This document shows, piece after piece, positions 1 through 5,436 of a stretch of 5,436 bases of DNA (position 1 is its first letter; each line of letters begins with the position of its first letter). Made by a program: the position numbers and the translations under genes. The notes under the pieces are model-generated. The model searched no databases. It saw nothing but the letters and a program-made list of their open reading frames with translations, and was not told the DNA's origin. This DNA comes from Desulfobacula sp. (GTDB lineage: Bacteria > Desulfobacterota > Desulfobacteria > Desulfobacterales > Desulfobacteraceae): assembly GCA_027858355.1 (NCBI GenBank), contig JAQICW010000252.1, positions 1 through 5,436 of the forward strand, written 5' to 3'.

Positions 1-99
1 ATTGCATTAACTTAAAATTATGAACATTAGCTCAGTAACTTAACACTTGAGCTTTGCCTAAAATCAGTTTGCCTAAAAAAAGTGTAAAGTACTTTGGGG
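1..99. other. AT-rich non-coding stretch downstream of the operon
   Basis: No frame on the minus strand continues the small membrane protein gene that stops at 100, and the three frames I read there are broken by stops or show no hydrophobic or conserved pattern. The stretch contains two TGCCTAAA copies (listed separately), a self-complementary AAAGTACTTT at 86-95, and a 6-bp inverted repeat AGCTCA/TGAGCT at 29-34 and 48-53 around a 13-nt loop. Neither hairpin looks like a convincing rho-independent terminator. The operon's transcription end is therefore not clearly visible. Confidence 0.6.
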
Positions 100-120
100 T
101 TAAAATGAAGGATGCCTAAA
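55..120 (-). repeat. Three dispersed TTTAGGCA copies
   Basis: The octamer TGCCTAAA occurs on the plus strand at 55-62, 70-77 and 113-120, which reads TTTAGGCA on the minus strand. The copy at 111-119 reads TTAGGCATC on the minus strand, a 9-mer that is also present exactly, on the plus strand, inside the heptamer array at 4865-4873. I did not find the TTAGGCA core between the two ends of the operon when scanning by eye. The copies may be decayed remnants of the same repeat family as the array. With such short units, chance cannot be excluded. Confidence 0.45.
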
Positions 121-270
121 TATCCATCCGAAAATTTTATGAAGCTTTATCAGCATTGGATTGATGGATCTGTTTTTAGGTGCGCCGCGCAGCTCAAGCA
201 TAATAAATGCAGCTGCAATGCCACAAAAAACAAACACCACGGAAAGGGATGAAGTAAATAATGGGTTCAT
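100..270 (-). CDS. Small single-span membrane protein, probably truncated at its C-terminus
   Basis: This is a 56-codon frame starting at ATG 270-268 and ending with TAA at 102-100. It is preceded by AGGAG (282-278) with a 7-nt spacer, and it starts 18 nt after the stop of the glutamate synthase-type gene, so it reads as the last gene of the operon. Residues about 8-25 form one hydrophobic helix (LSVVFVFCGIAAAFIMLE), followed by a basic stretch (RGAPKNR) and LIKLHKIFGWIF, which looks like the start of a second helix. That second helix breaks off into RHPSF and a stop, exactly where a TTAGGCATC repeat copy begins. I do not recognise the family. The LHKIFGWIF segment vaguely recalls membrane proteins in which a second helix follows a His-containing turn. 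Reality of translation is well supported by the ribosome site and position; function is unknown. It may be a remnant of a longer protein. Confidence 0.65.
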   Translation of the reverse strand: MNPLFTSSLSVVFVFCGIAAAFIMLELRGAPKNRSINPMLIKLHKIFGWIFRHPSF

Positions 271-277
271 AATAACT

Positions 278-282
278 CTCCT
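278..282 (-). promoter_or_regulatory. Ribosome binding site of the small membrane protein
   Basis: AGGAG on the minus strand, 7 nt before the ATG at 270. It lies just past the stop codon of the preceding gene (291-289). It is the main evidence that this short frame is translated. Confidence 0.75.
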
Positions 283-288
283 ATATTA

Positions 289-1623
289 TTAAGCGAGATT
301 AACTCCTGTAATGCGGGCCATCTCAGATGTAAGGGCAATAAGATCATTTTTGTTAATCTCATGGATATTATTTTTACCGCAAATGCGGGCAATTGCCTTT
401 ATCTCATGGGTTGCAGCACGGATAAAATTGGCAACATGTATGGCTTTTTCATCAACATTAAGGCGGGTTCGAAGCATTGGGTTCTGGGTAGCAATACCAA
501 AAGGGCAGGTGCCTTTATGGCAATCCCTGATATACCTGCATCCAAGTGCAATTTTCAGTGCCCCGCCCATGTAAACGGCATCAGCCCCGAGAGCTATGGC
601 TTTAGCCACATCCAGTCCATGGCGCAGACCACCTGTGGCAATCAAGGTAACTTTATCACGCAAATTGTTTTTCTGTAAGAATTGAGCAGCCCGTGTTAAC
701 GAATATATCAGGGGCAGCCCGACATGGTCTTTGGTAAAAATCGGTGCAGCACCTGTTCCGCCTTCAGCACCATCAATAACCAGGACATCCGGTATGTGCA
801 CTTGATCAAATATAGCAGTCAGATCTTTTTCAATATGTCCGCCCACCAATTTTAATGCAATGGGGCTGCCGTCTGTTATGTCTCGCAGGTGATTTATTTT
901 ATCAGCTAGGTCCCTGGCCGAGGATATATCCGGATGCCGGGCCGGTGATGCTGCTGTTTGTCCCGGTGGTATTTGCCGAATCCGGGCTATCTCGTCGGTC
1001 ACCTTAGCCCCGGGTAGTTTTCCCCCCATGCCGGGCTTTGCTCCCTGGGATATTTTTATTTCTATCATGTCTGCCATTTTCAATCGGTCATCAGATATGC
1101 CAAACCTGCCAGTGGAGTATTGTAAGGTGACTTTATCGGATAATTGTCGTTCTTCATCCAGCATGCCACCTTCGCCTGAATTGGCCACACCCCCCACCAT
1201 GGCAGCTCCTTTGGCTAAAGCCATCTTTGCTTCCCTTGACAGCGCACCAAAAGACATGCCGGCGTTAAGAATGGGTGTGTCTGCAATAATCGGTTTTTTT
1301 GCAGTTTTGCCAAGGACTACCCTGCAGTTTACTTCCTCATCTTCTAAAAGAGGCATGTGAGCGATTTGTGCCGGAAGAAAAATCAGATCATCAAGGTTTA
1401 GGAATGATCGTGAGGTCCCTTTGCCCTCCAATGCTAAACGCCCTGTTCTGGCCATTTCCATTATCATCAAAATAGTGTTTGTGTCCCAGTTGCCCCGGGT
1501 TTTCAAACTTGTGTCAGGTTTGAAAAGTTCAACCGGAGTTTTGCATACCGGGCAATGATGAAAATCAATCTCCTCTGTGGTGGTGTAGCCACAGACAGGA
1601 CAGCGCATCACAATTGTTGGCAT
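289..1623 (-). CDS. Rubredoxin-like/FMN-binding glutamate synthase-family protein (no glutaminase domain)
   Basis: A 444-residue, presumably cytoplasmic flavo-iron-sulfur protein. Residues 8-27 carry CPVC-x12-CPVC, a rubredoxin-like metal site (Cys 8, 11, 24, 27). From about 45 the sequence is the glutamate synthase FMN barrel (GltB central/C-terminal type). Visible family motifs are SFGALSREAK (124-133), NSGEGG (148-153), QGAKPGMGGKLPG (193-205), DGAEGGTGAAP (284-294) and GLRHGLDVAKAIALGAD (332-348). Cys 362, 368 and 373 form CX5CX4C, the pattern that binds the [3Fe-4S] cluster in glutamate synthases. The N-terminal glutaminase domain of bacterial GltB is absent and no GltD is nearby. The length and the C-terminus (ARICGKNNIH...DLIALTSEMA) recall stand-alone relatives such as GlxD and the N-methylglutamate synthase subunit MgsC. 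Glutamate formation from glutamine is therefore not supported; an amination or other FMN-dependent redox step is possible. The start at 1623 has AGGAG at 1638-1634 with a 10-nt spacer. The gene begins 17 nt after the aldehyde dehydrogenase stop. Family assignment is sure; substrate is not. Confidence 0.92.
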   Translation of the reverse strand: MPTIVMRCPVCGYTTTEEIDFHHCPVCKTPVELFKPDTSLKTRGNWDTNTILMIMEMARTGRLALEGKGTSRSFLNLDDLIFLPAQIAHMPLLEDEEVNCRVVLGKTAKKPIIADTPILNAGMSFGALSREAKMALAKGAAMVGGVANSGEGGMLDEERQLSDKVTLQYSTGRFGISDDRLKMADMIEIKISQGAKPGMGGKLPGAKVTDEIARIRQIPPGQTAASPARHPDISSARDLADKINHLRDITDGSPIALKLVGGHIEKDLTAIFDQVHIPDVLVIDGAEGGTGAAPIFTKDHVGLPLIYSLTRAAQFLQKNNLRDKVTLIATGGLRHGLDVAKAIALGADAVYMGGALKIALGCRYIRDCHKGTCPFGIATQNPMLRTRLNVDEKAIHVANFIRAATHEIKAIARICGKNNIHEINKNDLIALTSEMARITGVNLA

Positions 1624-1640
1624 AGATTGTATTCTCCTTT

Positions 1641-3026
1641 TTAAGATAAATTTAAAACCGCAAGTTTTTTTCTTGTCATGTCTTTTATGGAATATCCAAT
1701 GCCTCCCGTGCCCAATCCGGATTGTTCAGACCCGCCAAAGGGCATCCAGTCAACCCTGAATGCGGTGTGGTCATTGACCATGACTGCCTCTGCCTTTAAT
1801 TTTTGTACGGTATCAAAGGCAGTATGAATATCCTGTGTAAAAACAGCTGCCTGAAAACTATAGGGGAGTGAATTGGCCCTGTCAATGGCATCATCCCTGG
1901 AAGCGTAGGTGTAAAAACAGACCACGGGACCAAAGATCTCCTGTGTAGAGACTTTGGCTTCTTTGTCAGGATTCAGGATAATGGTCGGTTCATACAGGGT
2001 GTCGGATATCCGTTTTCCGCCCCAGAGTATTTCTCCGCCGGACAGGGCTGCTTCATTTACCCATTGTTCTACTCTGTCTACTTCTTTTGGGGAAATTAAT
2101 GGACCCACTTGTGTGTTTTTATCCAGAGGGTCTCCCACGATCAGGTTCTTAACTTGTGGTATAAATTTTTCCAGTACTAAATCCAGTATGGACTCATGAA
2201 CATACACCCGTTGGACAGAGACACAGACTTGTCCTGCGTGGTAATAGCCGCCTTTTAAAAGAGAAGGAATCATTTTGCCCAGGTCTGCATCTTTTTCAAC
2301 AATTACCGGAGCCGCACCCCCATGCTCAAGTACGCAGTGTACGCCGGGTGCTACCATGGAGCGCAGTCGCCATCCCACTTTTCCGGACCCGATAAAGGTT
2401 AAAAAGGATATTCTCTTGTCTGACACCAGTTTTTCAGCATCCTGTCTTGTGCACACCAATGCCTGGCAATAGGCTTTGGGCAATCCCGACTGATATAAAA
2501 GATCAATGAAATTCAGGCAGGACAAGGGCGTGGTGCTGGCAGGCTTGATGATTACAGGGCAGCCTGCTGCAATGGCAGGGATTACCTGATGGACGATCAA
2601 ATTAACAGGATGGTTAAAAGCACTGATGGCCAGAACAACCCCTCTGGGCTCAATTGTCGTAAAGGCAAGCCTGTTCTGGGAGCCTTTGGTGATTCCCATG
2701 GGGATTTCTTGGCCGGATAAATTTTCAATTTCATTGATGGCAATATGAACTCCCTGTATGGCCCTGTCAACTTCAATCAGGGTATCCACCCAGGGTTTTC
2801 CGCCTTCTTTAACCGCTATTTCAATAATGGACTCCTTTTGGGAAGTCATAAGGTGAATAAGTTTTTGCAGGATCTTTATTCTCTTATATTCCGGCAACCT
2901 TTGATCCCTGTTTTTGTGTGTCAAAAAGGCAATCTCTATTGCCGCTTCAACCTGGGCTGATGATGCAATATCAATTGTTTTTATGATTTTATTATCAAAA
3001 GCCGCAACCACATTTAATTGGCTCAT
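1641..3026 (-). CDS. NAD(P)-dependent aldehyde dehydrogenase family protein
   Basis: A 461-residue soluble aldehyde dehydrogenase that oxidises an aldehyde to a carboxylate (or to an acyl product) using NAD(P)+. Numbered from the start chosen here, it shows the catalytic Asn138 in SAFNHP, Lys161 in the cofactor-binding KPAS motif, FIGSGKVG (211-218) of the Rossmann fold, general-base Glu234 in LEHGGAAP, nucleophile Cys268 in HAGQVCVS, Glu363 in EIFGPVV, and MPFGGSEQSG near the end. The FNHP and YYHAGQVCVSVQRVYVH patterns point to the lactaldehyde dehydrogenase-like/ALDH21-like branch rather than to betaine or succinate-semialdehyde enzymes. An ATG 15 nt upstream (3041) is in frame, but its own codons contain the AGGAG that serves the ATG at 3026, so the shorter start is preferred. 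The gene lies 18 nt after the ThDP enzyme, which suggests that it oxidises that enzyme's product or a later aldehyde. Length is normal for the family; the substrate is unknown. Confidence 0.94.
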   Translation of the reverse strand: MSQLNVVAAFDNKIIKTIDIASSAQVEAAIEIAFLTHKNRDQRLPEYKRIKILQKLIHLMTSQKESIIEIAVKEGGKPWVDTLIEVDRAIQGVHIAINEIENLSGQEIPMGITKGSQNRLAFTTIEPRGVVLAISAFNHPVNLIVHQVIPAIAAGCPVIIKPASTTPLSCLNFIDLLYQSGLPKAYCQALVCTRQDAEKLVSDKRISFLTFIGSGKVGWRLRSMVAPGVHCVLEHGGAAPVIVEKDADLGKMIPSLLKGGYYHAGQVCVSVQRVYVHESILDLVLEKFIPQVKNLIVGDPLDKNTQVGPLISPKEVDRVEQWVNEAALSGGEILWGGKRISDTLYEPTIILNPDKEAKVSTQEIFGPVVCFYTYASRDDAIDRANSLPYSFQAAVFTQDIHTAFDTVQKLKAEAVMVNDHTAFRVDWMPFGGSEQSGLGTGGIGYSIKDMTRKKLAVLNLS

Positions 3027-3033
3027 TTGTTTA

Positions 3034-3038
3034 CTCCT
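3034..3038 (-). promoter_or_regulatory. Ribosome binding site deciding the aldehyde dehydrogenase start
   Basis: The minus strand reads ATGAGGAGTAAACAAATG. The AGGAG lies 7 nt before the second ATG (3026-3024), which is ideal spacing. The first ATG (3041-3039) overlaps this signal, and the sequence upstream of it (GCACTTTAAATC) offers no ribosome site. Translation from 3026 gives MSQLNVVAAF as the N-terminus. Confidence 0.8.
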
Positions 3039-3044
3039 CATGAT

Positions 3045-4685
3045 TTAAAGTGCACAGGTAATTTTTTCAATGTCCGTAATCAAAACCCTGGAATTTTCCT
3101 TGTACTCAATGGGCAGGTCGATGAGGTGAACACCTGGATTTTCAAGGCATTGTTTCAGGCATTCGTAGAATTGATTGGCCTTTGTGATTCGATGGCCACT
3201 TGCACCATAACTTTGCGCATATAATACAAAATCCGGATTTGTAAATTCCAGCCCTTGCACTTCAAGGCCCAATTGTTCCTGCTTCCACTTAATCATGCCA
3301 TAAGCTGCATCATTCAAAATAATGATCACAAGATTAAGTTTGAGCCGGACGGCTGTTTCCAGTTCCTGGGAATTCATCATAAAGCCGCCGTCACCACAGA
3401 TAGCCACTATTTTCCTGTCAGGGTGAACCAGTCTTGCGCCGATTGCAGACGGAAATCCGGCTCCCATGCTTGCCAGGGCATTATCCAAAAGCAGCGTGTT
3501 GGGCAGGGATGCCCGGAAATTTCTTGCAAACCATATTTTATAGACCCCATTATCAAGGGTAACGATGCCATTTCTTGGCATTGCCTTTTGAACATCAGCC
3601 ACAATCCGCTGGGGCAACAAAGGGAAAGCAGTATCTTGAGAACCAACAGCCAATTTTTCTTCAATGAGCCGTTTCATTTTCATAAAATAGGAAAAGTCCC
3701 AATGCTTTTTTTTGCTTATTCCTTTTGTCAATAAATTCACATTATCTGCAAGATCACCCACCACATCCAGTTGCGGGAAATACACATCATCTGCCCGGGA
3801 GAAGAAATGATTGACATGGATAACCTTTGGGCCGTCTTTGTGCATAAAAAACGGGGGTTTTTCAATAATATCATGTCCAAAGTTTATGATCAGATCAGAT
3901 CTATCCACAGCACAATGGAGAAAATCATGGTTTGATAAAGCTGCTGTGCCTATAAATAAGGGACTGTTTTCATCCACAATTCCCTTACCCATCTGGGTAT
4001 TAAAAAATGGTATCCCTGTTTTTCCAATAAAAGCTGAAAAAGCATCTACACAATCATGACGGGTGCCTCCCGCACCAATAAGGATAAGGGGTCTTTTTGC
4101 GGATTCAATTAATTCAACTGCTTCGTAAATGACACCACGTGTTGCCACTGGCCGCCCTTTGGGGTGAATTGTGAAAGGAGATGCGTCGGTCTCCTCCTTT
4201 GCAATATCTTCCGCCAGTTCGAGATGGACTGCTCCGGGTCTTTCTTCAAGGGAGAGCCGAAAGGCTTCCCTTACCATGGAAGGCATGACATCCCCGTTCA
4301 CAATGGATTTGCTGTATTTTGTTATGGGTTTCATCATGGCAACAACATCAATGATCTGAAATCTTCCCTGTTTCGATTTTTTTATGGGTTTCTGGCCCGT
4401 TATAACAAGCAGCGGCATACCCCCAAGCTGGGCATAGGCAACAGCCGTAACAAGATTGGTGGCTCCGGGGCCTAAAGTTGATAAACAGACCCCGGTTGTA
4501 TGGGTTAATCTTCCATAGGTGGCCGCCATAAAACCGGCAGATTGTTCATGACGGGTCAGGATTAATTGAATATTTGAATTTTTCAAGGATTCCAGGAAGT
4601 CCAGATTTTCTTCTCCTGGAATGCCGAAAATATACTTAACACCTTCGTTCTCAAGGGCCTTAACGAGCAAGTCTGAAACTTTCAT
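3045..4685 (-). CDS. Thiamine-diphosphate enzyme, catabolic acetolactate synthase (AlsS)-like
   Basis: A 546-residue enzyme of the acetolactate synthase/pyruvate oxidase family, complete with the three usual domains. The N-terminal Pyr domain (about 1-165) has the ThDP-activating Glu47 in TRHEQSAGFMA and GPGATNLVTA (72-81). The central domain (about 185-320) contains a LIGAGGTRHD nucleotide-fold motif. The C-terminal PP domain (about 360-525) has GDGGFMMNSQELE (431-443) ending at Asn458 in ILND, the Mg/diphosphate site. Where biosynthetic acetolactate synthases have GARFDDR, this protein has GHDIIEKPP (270-278). That resembles the AlsS pattern GYDPIEY, as does DVVAMMKPITKYS (113-125). Expected chemistry is decarboxylation of pyruvate or another 2-oxo acid with transfer of the two-carbon unit. 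No ilvN regulatory subunit or alsD is in the window. An AAGGA at 4696-4692 lies 6 nt before the ATG. It is the first gene of the operon, with a promoter candidate directly upstream. The family is certain, the AlsS-like class likely, the actual substrate unproven. Confidence 0.92.
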   Translation of the reverse strand: MKVSDLLVKALENEGVKYIFGIPGEENLDFLESLKNSNIQLILTRHEQSAGFMAATYGRLTHTTGVCLSTLGPGATNLVTAVAYAQLGGMPLLVITGQKPIKKSKQGRFQIIDVVAMMKPITKYSKSIVNGDVMPSMVREAFRLSLEERPGAVHLELAEDIAKEETDASPFTIHPKGRPVATRGVIYEAVELIESAKRPLILIGAGGTRHDCVDAFSAFIGKTGIPFFNTQMGKGIVDENSPLFIGTAALSNHDFLHCAVDRSDLIINFGHDIIEKPPFFMHKDGPKVIHVNHFFSRADDVYFPQLDVVGDLADNVNLLTKGISKKKHWDFSYFMKMKRLIEEKLAVGSQDTAFPLLPQRIVADVQKAMPRNGIVTLDNGVYKIWFARNFRASLPNTLLLDNALASMGAGFPSAIGARLVHPDRKIVAICGDGGFMMNSQELETAVRLKLNLVIIILNDAAYGMIKWKQEQLGLEVQGLEFTNPDFVLYAQSYGASGHRITKANQFYECLKQCLENPGVHLIDLPIEYKENSRVLITDIEKITCAL

Positions 4686-4724
4686 CTATTTTCCTTTTAA
4701 ATTTATGTTTAAAATTGAGCCTAT

Positions 4725-4753
4725 TTTATATGGCTTAGTCTGGTGTTAGGCAA
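4725..4753 (-). promoter_or_regulatory. Sigma70-like promoter candidate for the operon
   Basis: On the minus strand TTGCCT (4753-4748) and TATAAA (4730-4725) are separated by exactly 17 nt. They match the TTGACA and TATAAT consensus at 4 and 5 of 6 positions. Transcription would begin about 30-35 nt before the ThDP enzyme's ATG at 4685, leaving a short leader with the AAGGA site. A weaker alternative, TTGCAC (4796-4791), 17 nt, TAAAAT (4773-4768), lies upstream. No experimental start is known. Confidence 0.45.
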
Positions 4754-4763
4754 AAACCTTACA

Positions 4764-4802
4764 ACATATTTTAATATGTGATTCCACACGGTGCAAACAC
4801 CG
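4764..4802. promoter_or_regulatory. Cluster of short palindromes upstream of the promoter candidate
   Basis: Three inverted repeats are packed into 39 bp: ACATATT-tt-AATATGT (4764-4779, 7-bp arms), TGTG-attc-CACA (4777-4788), and CGGTG-caaa-CACCG (4789-4802, 5-bp arms). The first lies about 10 bp upstream of the proposed -35 box, a place where an activator could bind, or overlaps the -10 of the alternative promoter, where a repressor could bind. None has a following T-run, so they do not look like a terminator for the membrane protein gene. None matches an operator I know. Confidence 0.3.
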
Positions 4803-4845
4803 CAAAATCCAAGTTAATTTTAATGGAAAAAATGATTTCTGACTC

Positions 4846-4894
4846 AGGCATCAAGCATCAGGCATTAGGCATCAGGCATTAGGCATTAGGCATT
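4846..4894 (+). repeat. Tandem heptamer array, seven AGGCATY units
   Basis: Seven contiguous 7-bp units fill 49 bp: AGGCATC, AAGCATC, AGGCATT, AGGCATC, AGGCATT, AGGCATT, AGGCATT. Only the second unit deviates, with A in place of G at position 2. The last two and a bit units (4879-4894) overlap the end of the membrane protein gene on the minus strand and encode its last residues and its stop codon. On the minus strand each unit joint reads CCTAATG or CCTGATG, giving a stop and an ATG every 7 nt in successive frames. This is a slippage-prone microsatellite-like repeat. Confidence 0.95.
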
Positions 4895-5436
4895 TTTTCC
4901 CAATTGTAAAAAAAATATACAAATGAGATAAGAGCAGCTGTCAGATAGACAATGGAGATCTGTTCAAGCACATCTCCAGGCTTTAATAATAGAAAAATAA
5001 AACCCACCAGGGCAAAAACAGCCAGAAAAAATTGAGAAAAATAGCTTTTGACAAAGATATATTCATGGGCGGTTGTGGCTTTTGCTATATCAAAAAACCG
5101 TTTATTAAAGGCAAGTCTGAATATTGAGGTGCAAAAGGTGATGACTGCCAGTAAAAGAATAAGCATAGAAGTATCCAGCCTCTCAGACAATACACCCCTT
5201 AAAATCCAGGAAAGACTATAGAGGCAAACAGCTGCAATGTACATTTTGTTGGCGGGCAGCCGGTCAATACTGTTTTTTATGATCACAAAAACGGCACCAA
5301 AAAGCACCATGAGAAAAATAACCAGCAGCCCGAGTTTCCAATAGCTCTGCCGGACAATAAGAAAAAGTGAAATCATCCAGAAATAGCTTTCAAGGTAAAG
5401 AAAAATCCCATCTATTGCAAATACAAATTTTGAATT
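4879..5436 (-). CDS. Partial polytopic membrane protein, possibly C-terminal half of an MFS-type carrier
   Basis: The frame is open to the window's right edge and encodes 185 residues up to TAA at 4881-4879; the N-terminus is outside. An internal ATG at 5376 has no ribosome site and cuts into the first hydrophobic segment, so it is not taken as the start. Six hydrophobic segments are visible at about residues 10-28, 35-53, 64-81, 90-108, 131-151 and 159-176. The loop KNSIDRLPANK between the second and third resembles the DRxxxK loop motif between helices 8 and 9 of major facilitator carriers, and six helices fit the C-terminal half of such a protein. This is inference from topology; the family and substrate are not recognised. 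The final residues MPNA and the stop are encoded by the heptamer array, so the natural C-terminus may have been replaced. It lies about 190 bp upstream of the ThDP gene on the same strand. It may belong to another transcript because a promoter candidate intervenes. Confidence 0.7.
   Translation of the reverse strand, partial: NSKFVFAIDGIFLYLESYFWMISLFLIVRQSYWKLGLLVIFLMVLFGAVFVIIKNSIDRLPANKMYIAAVCLYSLSWILRGVLSERLDTSMLILLLAVITFCTSIFRLAFNKRFFDIAKATTAHEYIFVKSYFSQFFLAVFALVGFIFLLLKPGDVLEQISIVYLTAALISFVYFFYNWEKMPNA

Noticed and set aside
29..53. Inverted repeat AGCTCA/TGAGCT as terminator or operator
   Set aside because: A 6-bp stem with a 13-nt loop and no T-run is expected by chance in AT-rich sequence.
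74..95. Possible rho-independent terminator for the operon (minus strand AAAGT/ACTTT followed by a run of T)
   Set aside because: The stem is only five AT-rich base pairs and would be too weak to be convincing.
311..1360. Several plus-strand frames of 87-110 codons across the glutamate synthase-type gene
   Set aside because: All are antisense to a strongly conserved coding region and have no supporting start signals.
3407..3664. 85-codon minus-strand frame inside the ThDP enzyme gene
   Set aside because: It is in another frame of a well-supported gene and shows no recognisable motif.
3255..3734. 159-codon open frame on the plus strand opposite the ThDP enzyme gene
   Set aside because: It lies wholly antisense to a gene with clear catalytic motifs, shows no domain or ribosome site, and its composition looks like a shadow of the coding strand.
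4846..4894. The heptamer array as a CRISPR or terminator
   Set aside because: Units are 7 bp and contiguous with no spacers, and the array does not form a GC-rich hairpin followed by a T-run.
4874..5376. Internal ATG at 5376 as the start of the membrane protein
   Set aside because: The frame is open further upstream to the window edge, no ribosome site precedes this ATG, and it would split the first hydrophobic segment.

Overview
The window holds a compact operon read on the minus strand, so in transcription order it runs from right to left. The base composition is moderately AT-rich. The redox-rich gene content (a rubredoxin-like domain fused to an FMN/Fe-S glutamate synthase-type enzyme), strong AGGAG ribosome sites and heptamer repeats built on TTAGGCA suggest an anaerobic bacterium, perhaps a sulfate reducer of the Desulfobacterales type. 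That taxonomic guess is inference; no marker gene is present.

Layout in transcription order: (1) 5436-4879, the C-terminal part of a polytopic membrane protein, possibly the second half of an MFS-type carrier, whose N-terminus lies outside the window. (2) 4894-4846, an array of seven AGGCATY heptamers that overlaps and supplies the end of that gene. (3) About 4845-4686, an intergenic region with a sigma70-like promoter candidate and several short palindromes. (4) 4685-3045, a thiamine-diphosphate enzyme resembling catabolic (AlsS-type) acetolactate synthase. (5) 3026-1641, an NAD(P)-dependent aldehyde dehydrogenase with all catalytic residues. (6) 1623-289, a 444-residue protein with an N-terminal rubredoxin-like zinc/iron knuckle, an FMN-binding glutamate synthase barrel and a CX5CX4C cluster motif, but no glutaminase domain. 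(7) 270-100, a 56-residue membrane-anchored peptide with a good ribosome site that seems to be cut short by a TTAGGCATC repeat copy. (8) 99-1, AT-rich non-coding sequence with two more TGCCTAAA copies.

Genes 4 to 7 are separated by only 17-18 nt and each has its own Shine-Dalgarno sequence, so they almost certainly form one transcript. A reasonable working picture is that the ThDP enzyme decarboxylates a 2-oxo acid (pyruvate or a relative) to an acyloin or aldehyde, the dehydrogenase oxidises an aldehyde to an acid, and the rubredoxin/FMN/Fe-S protein carries out an electron-linked step, possibly amination. Neither ilvN (regulatory subunit), alsD (acetolactate decarboxylase) nor gltD (NADPH subunit) lies in the window. 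The substrate of the pathway therefore cannot be read from the sequence, and this gene combination is the main point of interest.
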